Positions 23,045 through 33,898 of a DNA stretch of 64,000 bases are shown in pieces (within the stretch, counting starts at the first letter, position 1; the number at the start of each line of letters is the position of its first letter). The DNA is from Avena insularis. Lineage: Eukaryota > Streptophyta > Magnoliopsida > Poales > Poaceae. Below the pieces are notes generated by a model, which searched no databases, had not been told where the DNA came from, and worked only from the letters and a program-made list of their open reading frames with translations. Both the position numbers and the translations under genes were made by a program. The DNA lies in the NCBI GenBank assembly GCA_023614405.1, contig CM042691.1:173572927-173636926 (forward strand). Direction: 5' to 3'.

Positions 23045-24128
23045 TCAAATCTTCTTCACACTCCCACGTGGCTTATTCCTCGGAGTGGTGGTTCCATTGT
23101 ACTTTGCAGAATCTTATAGTCTTGGTACGGGTAATCCTTTCGGCTGTTTCCAGTATTTTGACGGGTTTTTCCTCATAGGTAAGGTCATTCTCCAATTGAA
23201 CCTCATCTAGGGGAACTGTATCTCTTAGCGGTGTTTCAGCCATCTCCGGGTGACATTTCTTTAATTGTGACACATGAAACACATCATGCACAGTCAGTCC
23301 TTCCGGTAACTCTAACTGATAAGCAACTTCTCCTCTACGGGCTAGAATCTTATATGGTTCTATGAATCGTGGGGCTAACTTACCCTTGATTCCGAACCTC
23401 TTAACTCCTTGCAGTGGTGAAACTCGGAGGTACGCACGGTCCCCTATTTTATAAGCCACATCTCTATGTTTTGAATCAGGATAGCTCTTTTGTCGGGATT
23501 GGGCTACCTTTAGCCTATCCTGAATCTGTCGTACCTTTTCTTCGGCATCCTTGATCAGTTCAGGTCCAAAAAGACTACGTTCACTAACTCCACTCCATAA
23601 CAGCGGAGTCCTACACTTCCTGCCATATAGAACTTCAAACGGAGCCATCTTGATACTTGTCTGGTAGCTGTTGTTGTACGAGAACTCAGTGTATGGCAGG
23701 TTATCGTCCCAACTAGACCCATAGTCTAGTGCGCAAGCTCTCAACATATCTTCCAGAATCTGGTTCACCCTTTCCGTTTGGCCATCTGTCTGAGGGTGGA
23801 AGGCAGTACTGAATTCTAGTCGGGTTCCAAGAGACTCATGTAGTTGTCGCCAAAACTTTGAAGTAAAATGGGTGCCTCTATCTGACACAATTCCCTTGGG
23901 AACAACATGCAGGCTTACAATCCTTGACATGTATATCTTAGCAAGCTTAGCACTTGTATACGTGGTCTTTACGGGAATGAAGTGAGCCACCTTAGTAAAG
24001 TGGTCCACCACTACCCAGATAGAATCAAATCCAGAGCGAGTCCGGGGCAATCCCATGATGAAATCCAAGCCGACCTTATCCCACTTCTAGTCGGGTATAG
24101 GTAGTGGTTGAAGTAATCCGGCTGGTTT
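23045..24128 (-). pseudogene. pol: Z integrase core and C-terminal chromodomain, broken
   Basis: From 24068 on the minus strand: MDFIMGLP (first catalytic Asp), DSIWVVVDHFTKVAHFIPV, IVSDRGTHFTS (second Asp), FHPQTDGQTERVNQ (Glu), the YNNSYQTSIKMAPFE block, the GKLAPRFIEPYKI module and HDVFHVSQLKKC. The chromodomain follows (KPVKILETAERITRTK, then CKVQWNHHSEE). A TAA replaces the next Glu codon; ATWECEEDLK continues after it. A TAG near 24090 separates this part from the zinc-binding region. Chromodomains of this class are known to direct integration toward heterochromatin. Confidence 0.9.
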
Positions 24129-25261
24129 CTAATGCTCGGCCTTAACACTATTGCATACATCACACAGAGAAATATATTCGGCAATTTCTCTTTTTAGGTT
24201 ATTCCACCAAACTCTATCCTTCACATCCATGTACATCTTCGTGTTACCTGTATGAATTGAGTAAGGTGAATCGTGAGCTTCTTGTAAAATCAACTTCCTG
24301 ATGTCGGGGTCATTGGGAACGCACAAACGCTTCCCATACCAAAGGGTTCCTTGTTCGTCTAGACGAAATTCTTTTGTCTTTCCTTCACTTATCTTTACTC
24401 TTATTTCTTCCAACTCTTTATCTCCCTTTTGTGCACCCTTGATTCTCTCTTGCAAAGTAGACACTATTTCCATAGTCGCTACGTGTCCTTTCGGAACTAT
24501 TTCTAGCCTGAGATCCTTGAATTGCTTGCATAAATCCTCTGGAAGTTCCCCTGCGGTAAGTCCATTCACATAAACCTTACGACTTAAGGCATCGGCCACC
24601 ACGTTTTCCTTTCCGGGGTGGTACTGTAAATCCAAGTCATAATCCTTAATTAGTTCAAGCCATCGACTTTGTCTCATATTCAACTCCTTTTGGGTGAAGA
24701 TGTACTTCAAACTCTTATGATCTATGAACACATCACAATGTTGGCCCATGAGGTAGTGTCTCCATACCTTGAGTGCATGTACCACAGACGCAAGTTCCAA
24801 ATCGTGTGTGGGGTAGTTGTGTTCGTGGTTCTTAAGTTGTCGGGAGGCATAGGATACCACTTTCCCATCTTGCATCAACACACTTCCAAGTCCTTGTCGA
24901 GAAGCGTCACAGACTTGAAAATCCTTTGGATATCGAAAGCACATAGTAATCGGTGCCTATTTATATGCTTTTTAAACTCTTGAAAGCTTGCTTCACATGC
25001 TTCGGTCCATAGGAATTTCTTTTCCTTCTTCAATAGTTCCGTCATGGGTTTCGCTAATTTGGAAAAGTTTTCAATAAACCTCCGGTAATACCCTGCGAGG
25101 CCCAAGAAGCTCCGAATATCTCCCACATTCTTAGGTGACTCCCATTCAGTCATGGAAGCTACCTTACTAGGATCTACGACAACTCCTTTTGCCGACACAA
25201 CATGACCGAGGAATCCTACTTCCTTTAACCAGAATTCGCATTTGCTGAATTTGGCATACAA
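24129..25261 (-). pseudogene. pol: Z RNase H, connection and integrase zinc-finger region
   Basis: From 25261 on the minus strand: [35 protein letters not shown] (RT connection). A frameshift near 24950 leads into RNase [49 protein letters not shown] and VVADALSRK, so all four catalytic acidic residues are present. The integrase HHCC finger follows near 24240-24140: [11 protein letters not shown], then [11 protein letters not shown]. This is the best-preserved stretch of Z. Confidence 0.9.
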
Positions 25262-25745
25262 CTTGTGTTCTCTTACTTTTCCATAATTAGGCGCAGATGT
25301 TTCTCGTGTTCCTTCTCATCCTTGGAGTATATGAGTATATCATCTATTAATACCACAATAAACTTGTCCAAATATTCCATGAACACCTTGTTCATCATGG
25401 TCATGAAGTATGTCGGGGCATTGGTTAGACCAAAAGACATCACGGTGTACTCATACAATCCATATGTTGTGGTGAAGGCTGTTTTGGGCACATCCTGTTC
25501 TCGAATCTTTAACTGAAAGTAGCCTAATCGCAGATCAATTTTTGAGAAGACACTGGCTCCCTTTAACTGGTCAAACAAATCATTGATGTTAGGCAGAGGA
25601 TACTTATTCTTGATTGTCACTTCGTTCAACGAGCGGTAGTACACAACCAGCCTCTTGGTTTTATCCTTCTTTTCCACAAATAGGACAGGTGCTCCCCAAG
25701 ATGACGCACTGGGTTGGATGAATCCCTTGTCCAATTGCTCCCAAG
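25262..25745 (-). pseudogene. pol: Z reverse transcriptase
   Basis: The open stretch 25734-25273 carries [48 protein letters not shown] (first catalytic Asp), [24 protein letters not shown] and LIDDILIYS (catalytic pair). VVYYRSLNE has Tyr where gypsy RTs usually have Asp. Upstream, the frame from protease is lost near 25735 by an indel. Downstream, another shift occurs near 25265. Confidence 0.9.
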
Positions 25746-26300
25746 CTGTTTCTTGAGTTCCTTTAACTCGTCCACATCCATCTTGTACGGTCTCTTAGCT
25801 ATCGGCCCTGTGCCCGGCATCAAGTCAATGAGGAACTTGATATCACGGTCGGGAGGCATTCCGGGTAGCTCCTCCAGAAAGACATCTGGGTATTCCTTTA
25901 CAATGGGTACTTCCTCCAGGCTAACCCCCTTAAGAGAGTTCACCATGGCTTCCTTAAGTGCGAAATTTGACTTGATGCGAATCCTCTTCCCTTCCGGTGT
26001 TGTGAGCGTGACAGTCCTTTTGGCACAATCTATGACTCCTTCATATTCGGTCATCCAATTCATGCCCAAGATTATCTCTAACCCTTGTGATTCTAGAACT
26101 ACTAGACTTGTGGGAAATATGTGCGTCCCACTCCTTAGTTCTAATCCCCGGCAACCAGAGTTTGCCACTATTTCTCCTCCAGGAGAACTTACCCTTAGAG
26201 GAGAGTTTATAGACTCCGTAGGTATATTTCCTTTATCCAGAAATACCCTTGATATGAATGAATGCGATGCACCGGTATCAAAAAGAACAACTGCGGAAAT
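25746..26300 (-). pseudogene. pol: Z protease and pre-RT segment
   Basis: On the minus strand: SVIGKFKLNSISAVVLFDTG, then ASHSFIS (retropepsin active site DTG), LEIILGMNWMTEYEGVIDCA (conserved second half of the domain), then [19 protein letters not shown] and IAKRPYKM, the usual entry to gypsy RT. This part is open and in frame with the zinc knuckle upstream. It looks intact to the frameshift near 25735. Confidence 0.87.
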
Positions 26301-27374
26301 TGAATTGAGCTTGAACTTACCAATCACGGAGTCTGGTGCGTCACAAGCATCCTCCATAGAGACATGATTCACCGTGGCTTTGACAAACGGATTTGGCTTC
26401 TTCCCGTTTCCATTGCCATGGTTGTGTCCATTTGCATTCCCATTGCCATTGCCGTTCTTCTTCTCGGGGCAAGTGGTTGCATAGTGCCCTGTCTTGTTAC
26501 ACTTAAAGCATGTCACCTCACTGAGATCCTTTCCATTGCTGCCATTCCCATTGCGGTTTTTATGCCCATTGTGTTTGTGGCCGCCATGGTGATGACCATT
26601 ATGGTTGTGGCCATTATTGTTATAAGGTGGTGGTGAGGAAGTGTGTTGCTTCTGGTACGGAATAGAGTGTTGTGAGGGTTAGATTTCCTCTTGCGGTTTT
26701 CTATGCTCTTTCTTTTGGATTCAACCACAATGGCTCTGTCCAGGAGTTCCTGAAAGTTGTCAGATTTCTGTGCCACAAGCTGAATAGATATCTCGTCATT
26801 GAGTCCTCTTAAGAATTCCTCCTGTCTCTTGGCATCAGTGGAAACATCATCAGGTGCATAACGGGCTAGTTTGTTGAAAAGCTCACCATACTCGGTGACA
26901 AAACGGTGCAGCTGGTGTAGGTCGTGAAATTCGCGCCTTTTCAGAGTCATGACACCAGCAGCCACATGATGAGTGCGAAAAGCTAACTCAAACTGATCCC
27001 AAGTGATAGCTTCAATATCCGGGTGGGTGGCTTGGTAGTTATCCCACCATTCTGCAGCTGGTCCTTCAAGCTGGTGCGCGGCATAACGTACCATGTCGGC
27101 TCCGACAGCTTGCACAGTGTCTAAATTCTTGTTAATTGTATGGAGCCAGTATATCTGCGATGATTGGTTCAGCGCTGCTAGTGAAGGTAGTTGGGTTCAA
27201 CCTCAAAAACCGAGTCAAGCGATCTTGTTGAGGTGGTGGCAGAGGTGGCGGTGGTGGCGGGTTGTTGTTGTTGTTTTGCATGTTCTGAGTGAGCAGTTGG
27301 ATCAGCTAGTTCTGAGTGGCCAGAAGTTGTGCAATTTCTGGAGGAATTTCGGTGTTCGCACGTCTTGGCGGCAT
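26301..27374 (-). pseudogene. gag: Z gag (capsid and nucleocapsid), frameshifted
   Basis: The minus-strand ATG at 27374 starts MPPRRANTEIPPEIAQLLAT, with a TAG soon after, then an Asn/Pro-rich stretch. A frame change near 27150 leads into the retrotransposon Gag capsid: VGADMVRYAAHQLEGPAAEW, ITWDQFELAFRTHHV, LKRREFHDL, ARYAPDDVSTDAKRQ and EEFLRGLNDEI. A second shift near 26690 precedes a His/Asn/Gly-rich linker and the knuckle CFKCNKTGHYATTC (CX2CX4HX4C). Runs of Asn-Gly (NGNGNGNANGHNHGNGNG) follow the knuckle. Confidence 0.88.
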
Positions 27375-27581
27375 CTGTGGGGTTCGAGAGACAAGTTAAG
27401 AAATAGAAAGAAGGACTAAGTAGTAAACTCTTACCCTTATGAAAACACACCAAGCACACAAGGCACACATGACACATTAACATAAACTTAACACAGAGAT
27501 CATCCAAGTTTAACTAAATGTCTTGGTATTTATTACAATCGCGAACGACGTTCTACTATAGAATTAAAGGTGGTCCAACTA

Positions 27582-28523
27582 TTACACATCTTCCACGCCT
27601 TCCTCTTCCTTGTCCTCGAACGAGTAGCCTTCCTGCTCTAGGGTTGTATTGTACAACTCCATCTCCTTTGTGGTGGCTTCAAGCTTCTCTTGGAGGCTCT
27701 TTATCTCATCTTGCAGCTTCTTGGTAGTGGCTTCTAGCTGCTCCTGAAGTCCCTTCTTCTCGCCTTGTAGTTCCTCCACTAGACTTGACTTCTTTGCGGC
27801 TTCAAGTTGCTTTTCCAAGTCCCTCTTGGAAGCACGCACATCATTGATTATCTTGCAAAGGCCTTCGGTTTGCACTTCAGTTCCATCGATCTCCTGCTTG
27901 AGTTCCCTAATCCTCTTGTTTTTATTTATCACCCTCTTCTCTTGGTTAGCGAACTTCTTCTCTTTGTCCTGGAACTTTATCTCTTGGAGCTTCATTGCCT
28001 CCTGCTGCTGCGTGATCATTTCCTCCTTCTCCTTGATGAGGGCGCATAGCTCATTGTTCCTTAACATCTCGAGGAAACTACCCTTTTCGAGGTCATGGAT
28101 GTGGCACTCCATGTCTTGATATTGGGTCCTTCGGCGCTTGGTAGAAGTCTTTTCCTCAAAGGTTAACTCTATGGGAATACCTTCCTCATCTCGTCTTCCA
28201 AAGAGGCCACCACAGTGTCCTTGGAGAGCCTCATGATGGCGTCCACATAGGCGACCAATGAGCTGCTGCAAGCTGATGCTAAGGGCCTTCTCCTTGGAAT
28301 CACTAACAATGTGGATTGCTATGTCTTCCTCCGGATTCTTGTCTCGCTCTTGTCCTGGCTGGATGACTCTGACTCCCCAACAACCGTCTTTGTGGAGTTT
28401 CTTCATTGTGCTTCCCTGGATTGTTGGCAGGGGAAGGTCCAAACGCGTGAGGAGATCCATGAGGCATCCACCAAAGCGAAGGGGCTCGATGTCTGCGACG
28501 GTGTCATAGAGGAAGCTTGTCAT
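27582..28523 (-). CDS. Extra open frame (ORF0) upstream of gag in Z, coiled-coil protein
   Basis: This is an uninterrupted 313-residue frame on the minus strand starting MTSFLYDTVADIEPL. Residues ~90-140 contain the block IGRLCG, then FGRRDEEGIPIE, which I can align with the ORF0 of W (SRLCG, then CPRRDANGQPLE). Residues ~160-295 are heptad-rich (KEKEEMI, KEKKFANQEKRV, EELQGEKKGLQEQLEA), a long coiled coil. The tail is acidic (EDKEEEGVEDV). It lies between the primer-binding site and gag. It is not Gag, Pol or an envelope-like protein that I know. The function is unknown; a structural or regulatory partner of Gag is a guess. It is the longest intact frame in Z. Confidence 0.75.
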   Translation of the reverse strand: MTSFLYDTVADIEPLRFGGCLMDLLTRLDLPLPTIQGSTMKKLHKDGCWGVRVIQPGQERDKNPEEDIAIHIVSDSKEKALSISLQQLIGRLCGRHHEALQGHCGGLFGRRDEEGIPIELTFEEKTSTKRRRTQYQDMECHIHDLEKGSFLEMLRNNELCALIKEKEEMITQQQEAMKLQEIKFQDKEKKFANQEKRVINKNKRIRELKQEIDGTEVQTEGLCKIINDVRASKRDLEKQLEAAKKSSLVEELQGEKKGLQEQLEATTKKLQDEIKSLQEKLEATTKEMELYNTTLEQEGYSFEDKEEEGVEDV

Positions 28524-28675
28524 CTTTAAGTTAGAAGAATAAAAATTAGATACTTAATCAAGTAGAGGAAAGTAGATACTAGAAGTGCGGAAAAATAAGT
28601 TAGTAGAAAAGTAAGTAAGGCACATAAGTTAAAGGTGGTTCCAATCCTAGGGTCACATCATACATGCAACGATGT

Positions 28676-28687
28676 GCTCTGATACCA
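28676..28687 (-). other. Primer-binding site of Z
   Basis: On the minus strand this reads TGGTATCAGAGC, complementary to initiator Met-tRNA. It lies a few bases after the inferred end of the 5' LTR and upstream of ORF0. Confidence 0.82.
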
Positions 28688-31600
28688 TCTATAGTGACCT
28701 TGGATCAATAAGGATCCTAAGTCCCTGTGATTTACATGCTAGTCCCTCTATCAATAGCTAGCACTCACAGCCGATGAATATCATGTAAAACACAAAGTCT
28801 TTATTACACGGAGAATCCAGAGTACGAATTTATTAAAAATTTTCTTAGCATTAAGCTAGCTCGAATAACAGCGGAAACATAAATAGCTGCTTGAGTCCAT
28901 CAACGCCGCAGGCTTGTCGAGTGTAGACTCGCGATCCCTAGGCACCTTTCAATCTTCGGATTCTGCGCATAAGACGTGCAACCAACAAGTTGAGTCAATA
29001 CTTTGAATGTATTGGCAAATTACACCAAGGAAGAAAGACTATCTCTACATGCAAGGCTAGTTTAGGCTGTAGAGTTTATTTGCTCTAAGCAAGTTTTCTT
29101 AAGTATAGAGAAGAAGAGAAGATTTTCCCTACTTTGTAAACTTTTGTTCAAGTAATATATGGTCGAATGGCACACGAGGATATTACTCACCAAGTGTCCA
29201 ACCAACCTAACACTTGGATATTACTCACCAAGTTCCCAAAACCCTCCCCATAGCGATATGACTCACACCTTGGGTTTTTAGAAAACTTTAAGTTTGAAAG
29301 AGAGAGAGGAAGATCCTTCAGAGGCTCCATCCTTCAGATGCTCGGCTGATCGATCAGTTTGCAATACTCTCGAGAGTTTGTGCACTTTACCCACAATCCA
29401 CGATCAAGTCCTTTTACAGACAAGACCATGGCGAGGCTTTCCCTTAGTAGCCCCTCTACCTTCTGGATCCAACCGTTCCAAGAACCTCCAAATGTTGGTA
29501 CCCAGGTGAGGTTTTCCACTAAGTACTAAGCCAAGACAGAGCCCATATGTATTGTGGTTGCACTGGAAGCTTCTGAATTCTGAAACATGGCTTTCTTTTT
29601 TGATTCCTAGGCGGCCGTCCTCCACCAAAATCTCACTCGTTGACCCGACAACCATTCCGCCCAGAAGAAAACTTAGTTTTATTTTGAAGTGGATTTGAGA
29701 AGAAAAAGTTTGCTCAAGAGAGCCTTTATACTTAGAAAAAAATTATTGTCTTTCGAACCCCCCAACGGTACTTTTCATATATATAGCATAGCAAGCAATA
29801 CTTAGCAAAAACAGGGGAACCTATTAGGAGGGGAAATCCTAAGTATAGAGCTAGTCATGGCATACTACAAAATCATCACGCTTGCAAAATAATTCTAAGA
29901 AAAAAAATTCTACTAGAACATCCTACACATGCATACTACAGAATTTTGAAGATCACATACATAGAATCAAAACTGGGACAAAATTATGAACAAGTGGTGT
30001 AACTTGCCTTGATCCGAGCAGCACTCTACACAATACCACTCCTCAGCGCACTCCGAACAATCTAACGAAACACAAACATAGATCTAATCACAAATTGCAC
30101 AAAAATATGCCAGAGAGATAATATGCATGCATGCAACATGGTACTTATGCAAGATTTGTTTTTCAAAATTGGCCAAGGTTGTCTAATTGGATTGTAATTG
30201 TGTTAGGTATGTTATTAGTATTGATTTCTTACGGGTTTAAATTAATTTGGACCATTATTATAATTCATAGGCTCACTAGAAGATCCAACCATCCAATTAG
30301 CCCCAAATTATATCCAATGAGCTTAAGCAAGGTTTATAATTTTGTTCAGTAGGTATTGTAAAAACAAAGTCAACGCAACAAGAATCAACCAAAACGGGGT
30401 TTTAATTATTTTTTTATGGATTAAACACTCTAATCTAAAGATTAAATTATACACAGAAAACCCAACTGTAAACTTGAAGTTTTATTGCGGATCGGTGTTC
30501 TACATAATTTTGTGAATCCAACGGTATATTATATGCTAAATGTGTCCAAGTGATTATTTTTCTATGAATTTCGCAAGTGTTAACACAAATCTGCCAATTA
30601 GATCTAGCCCTAATCGAGAACGTGCCAAGTGGCAGAAACTGATTGGGCCAGCTAGGCGAAGCCAGCGCACAACGCTATTGGCGCATACCCCTTCGCCCCT
30701 CCCTTCTAATCTGGCCCGCATACTTCCAATCGGACGGCCGAGAGCGGCTCTACTGACCTGTGGTGGTGGCGGCGATGGAGGCGATGGTGGCGGCGATGGA
30801 GGCGTCGGTGGTCGGTCTCCTGGCGGCTCCAGCGGTCTTGGAAGATGACGAATATGGACCCTTGATGCGCACGGGGATGGCGAATCTCCCAATGGTCTCA
30901 GCGCGGTCCCTCTCCTCCTCTATCTCCCACGATCGACCGTTCCTCCTCTCGGTCCCGATGGGCTCCGGCGAGCAATTGCCGGTGACCCCCTACGATTTGG
31001 AAGAAACGAGTTAAATGGGAGGATCGGGTAGGTCAAGGCGAGAAGTGTGGAAGGTAGAACAGGGCTCGAGGTGTTCTGGAGGGTCGCCAACCTCGAGCTC
31101 CGACGGTGGACTGCTCCGGCGAGATCGGAAGACGGCGAAACGGGCGCTAGGATTGGAGAAACACAAAAACAACGGTGGGGGCCAAAGCAGCGGTATAAGA
31201 GGGGAAGATTTCTTGGAGTAGGGGGCACGGATTCGAACGGAGGGCGGAGAATCGCGAGGATTTTGAATCGGATTCGTGTTCTTCAGGGACTCCTGCTGGA
31301 GGTGGGGATGATGGCAGGGCCCACTGCCGGTGGCAGCGGGCTGGTGAAGCAGTTTGCTTCTGGCCATGTGATGGTTAGGTAGTTGGGCCTGGTCACTGGA
31401 CCGGTAGGTTAGGTTGTTTAGTTTTTTTTATTCTTTTCTTTTTCCATTTCTGGTTTAGTAATTCATTTGTAACTTTTGCATATCAAGTCCAAAAGTGATG
31501 AAACCAACTTTTAAATTTTTGTAAAAAGAAGGTGGTCATCATAGGACCATAGGTTAATATTTTTACAGAGTTTTTAGAAGGGTCAAGCATGATTACATCA

Positions 31601-31745
31601 TTATTGCTCACATAAGGAAAATCTTTATTAGAGTTTTGGTAGGTTTTGTTGTTAGGGTTTTGTTGCAACTTCATTTGTAGGATCCAATGATGCAAGGATG
31701 ATGCATGCTTCTAATAACACCCTAATATAAATCGGGGATGTTACA
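28688..31745 (-). repeat. 5' LTR of Z (~3.06 kb, inner boundary inferred)
   Basis: On the minus strand it starts TGTAACATCCCCGATTTATA at 31745 and should end just before the primer-binding site (~28690). The first 1.68 kb matches the truncated 3' LTR. The remaining part (28690-30066) has no partner in the window and is assigned by position between LTR and primer-binding site. A TATA-like tataaaggct (minus) lies at 29721-29730 and tatatatga near 29776-29786. Bases 31746-31750 (gatta) would be the target site. Confidence 0.75.
29721..29730 (-). promoter_or_regulatory. Candidate TATA box in Z 5' LTR
   Basis: The minus strand reads tataaaggct, about 1 kb before the primer-binding site. A second string (tatatatga) stands ~50 bases upstream on the same strand. 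Either would give a transcript starting in the LTR and reading through ORF0 and gag. Confidence 0.35.
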
Positions 31746-32932
31746 GATTAGCACAAACGAAACCCGGAGCCATATGACGCGTGATTGCTCCTAGACAAGA
31801 TCTACAAAGCCTGGGAAGGACAATACATAGGACCACGTTGTTTTGGCCCAGTCATATGGGCCACAACTTACCCCAAGGATTTCCGGATTGACAAAACTAT
31901 TAACCCCAATGACGGAACCGCTATGCCAGCTATATGGTTGCATGACAACAATGAAGAAGTGGAAATATCAAGGGGAAACCCCAACCACGCCGTCAATTAC
32001 CTATCATTTATGTTGACCGGCATCGCCCGCCAATGGATCATCGACTTCCCGGAGAAGTCCATATGCAATTGGTTAGACATGCACCAAGCGTTCACCAAGA
32101 ATTTTGAGTGTACATATAAACGTCCCTACACTATCGGTGACCTACAGCGGTGCATACAGGAAAAGGAAAAGTCTTCTCCAGCCTCCCTTTCTCATTGGCT
32201 AGATATGAAAAATTCCTACACGACAGTGCACGATAAAACTTGTATGGCCGCCTTTATCGATAGCTTGGAAAAAGGAACCCTGTTCTGATATACGTTGAAG
32301 CGCCTCCAGTACAACTGCAAGTTGGAACTCAATCAGATGATTTACTTTGGAAGCAAGTTTGCAGCCACCGACAATGATGCTTGCGGTTACCTATCTATAG
32401 TGGCTGTTCCGAGCCAAGGTAAGAAGAACAACAAAAATAAGCGGAAGAATCCACCCAAAGAAAATCCAACATACGACATGGTCGCCATGACATTCGCTGG
32501 TAGAGGCAAAGGTGGACAGCGTGGCCGTGGCCAGGGGCTGGTCGTGGGCAGCAGCGTGGTAGTGAATCTACCCTGGCAACACCACCTGTTCCCCAGCCAT
32601 ATGAGGAGTACCACGATATGACGTGTTTTATCCATCTCAACGCCAACGGCAAAGCCACTCATACCAACCGCCAATGCATGTTTTTAAGTGATCTCAGCGA
32701 AGACCCGAAGTCTGGGTACAAACAAAGCCAGAAGAACCGACCGCGAGGAAAGGGCAAAGGGAAGAAGAAGGAAGAGGTGTCCAAGGATTCATATGACATG
32801 GATGAGGACGTGGAGCCCAAACATGCCGACAAGGGCGATGGCAAGGAAAAACCCTTTGAAAAGAAGGCCCCCATCTACCACACTTTACTTGGCTCTCCAA
32901 CTGTCCGGGCATAGAAAACCTCTCAGAGGATA
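31746..32932 (+). pseudogene. gag: G2 gag, broken
   Basis: The capsid is open from 31785 (LLLDKIYKAWEGQYIG, CFGPVI, WLHDNNEEVEI, HAVNYLSFMLTGIARQWI, EKSICNWLDMHQAFTKN, RPYTIGDLQRCIQEKEK) to a TGA at 32286-32288. It then resumes: KRLQYNCKLELNQMI, FAATDNDACGYL, GRGKGGQRGRGQGLV (Arg-Gly rich). A shift at about 32570-32620 leads to DMTCFIHLNANGKATHTN and a Lys/Asp/Glu-rich tail to the TAG near 32914. It has no solo LTR. The site where G1 carries it (32041-32045) is uninterrupted. Confidence 0.82.
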
Positions 32933-32935
32933 CTA

Positions 32936-33457
32936 ATGGCCACCCTACCTCCAGTTCCCCCGTACCTACGCTGGTCGGAAGTTCCAATTACTTGGGAAAG
33001 AACGGATCACCTAGACTTCATCCCGATAGAGAACTGGTGTGCCATGGTCATGAAGCCTCTGATTGATGACAACGAGTTCACCAAGTTCCTCGTCGACAGT
33101 GGAGGCAGCATCAACATCATGTACCTAGATACATTTCACAAGATGAACTTGACGGAGACAAACCTAAGGCAGACTAGCACCATGTTCCATGACGTTGTTC
33201 CTGGACGGGAGGCTCGGTCCCCTCGATGCATTACCCTTCTGATCTCCTTTGGTTATGTTAACAATTACCGCCAAGAGCGCATGACCATCAAAGTGGTCCC
33301 CTTCAAGAGCGTGTACCACGTCATATTCGGACGCGACATATTCCACTCCTTGGACAAGCCATGGTTTGGCTACAACAAGCTCAAGATACTGGGGCCAAAC
33401 AGTATCATCACCCGCTGCCGGAAGCTTCACAAAGGAAAGGGAGTGCATGCTAAGTGA
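32936..33457 (+). pseudogene. pol: G2 aspartic protease region
   Basis: This is a 173-residue open stretch with ITWERTDHLDFIPIENWCAM, then FTKFLVDSGGSINIMYLDTF (active site DSG, Tat-like VD-GG-S pattern), TSTMFHDVVPGREARSPRCI, KVVPFKSVYHVIFGRDIFHS and KLKILGPNSIIT. The active-site Asp is present, unlike G1. The frame ends in ..HAK stop and pol continues in another frame from about 33432. Confidence 0.8.
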
Positions 33458-33898
33458 ACTCGCCTTTGACGAAGCCATCCTCTATAGCAAAGAATTCAAG
33501 GAGATCCAGCATCATGTCGATGCCTCGGAGATGCCGGCTTTGAAGAAATAGATTTCTGACTCCGAACTTGTATTCAAGGCCGCCATTGAAACCAAGCTGG
33601 TGAAACTTGTGGTTGGTGACTCCTCCAAGACCACCATCATTGGAAAATGCCTAGATCCCAAATAGGAAAGCTCGTTCGTCGAGTTCTTCCATGAGAACAA
33701 GGACATATTTGCCTGGCAGCCTGCCGACATGCAAGGTGTTCCTAGGGAACTTGCCGAGCACATCTTAAACATCGATCCTAAATCCAAACTGGTGAAACAA
33801 CCTCTATGATGCTTTATAGGCAAGGATCTAGCTAGGTTACTTAACGCTAGTTTTATCCGAGAAGTCCTTCACACCCAATGGGTTGCCAATCCTGTACT
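33452..33898 (+). pseudogene. pol: G2 pre-RT and N-terminal reverse transcriptase
   Basis: SELAFDEAILYSKEF, a TAG at ~33549, KTKL-like ETKLVKLVVGDSSKTTII, a TAG at ~33663, then FVEFFHENKDIFAW, ADMQGVPRELAEHILNID, a TGA at ~33807, and DLARLLNASFIREV ending WVANPVL at the Y2 insertion. Downstream RT resumes at 50322 with ALPRIDQVIE. The segment normally in between (NGKWRMCVDY type) is missing. Confidence 0.8.

Larger units (their letters stand above)
21311..31745 (-). mobile_element. Ty3/gypsy chromodomain element Z (minus strand)
   Basis: Reading on the minus strand: 5' LTR 31745-~28690, primer-binding site 28687-28676, an extra ORF0 (28523-27582), gag (27374-~26300), protease, RT, RNase H, integrase with chromodomain (to ~23050), polypurine tract and 3' LTR 22971-21311. 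The pol order with integrase last is Ty3/gypsy. The C-terminal chromodomain places it among chromoviruses, with Tekay/Del-like sequence features. The 3' LTR keeps only its first ~1.66 kb. The other target-site copy is lost with it. Confidence 0.88.
31746..33898 (+). mobile_element. Ty3/gypsy element G2, first part (right arm)
   Basis: This is a plus-strand gypsy interior: gag 31746-32932, protease 32936-33457, RT entry to 33898, where Y2 is inserted. It continues after Y2 at 50322-50595. It is homologous in inverted orientation to 14832-20985. The left end coincides with the Z LTR end, so its 5' part is missing. Confidence 0.87.

Noticed and set aside
25714..26367. Plus-strand 217-codon frame
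   Set aside because: Antisense of the Z protease and zinc-knuckle coding region; no domain of its own.
27807..28119. Leucine/serine-rich plus-strand frames opposite the Z coiled coil
   Set aside because: Typical mirror frames of a Glu/Lys-rich coiled coil; the minus frame is longer and shares motifs with W ORF0.
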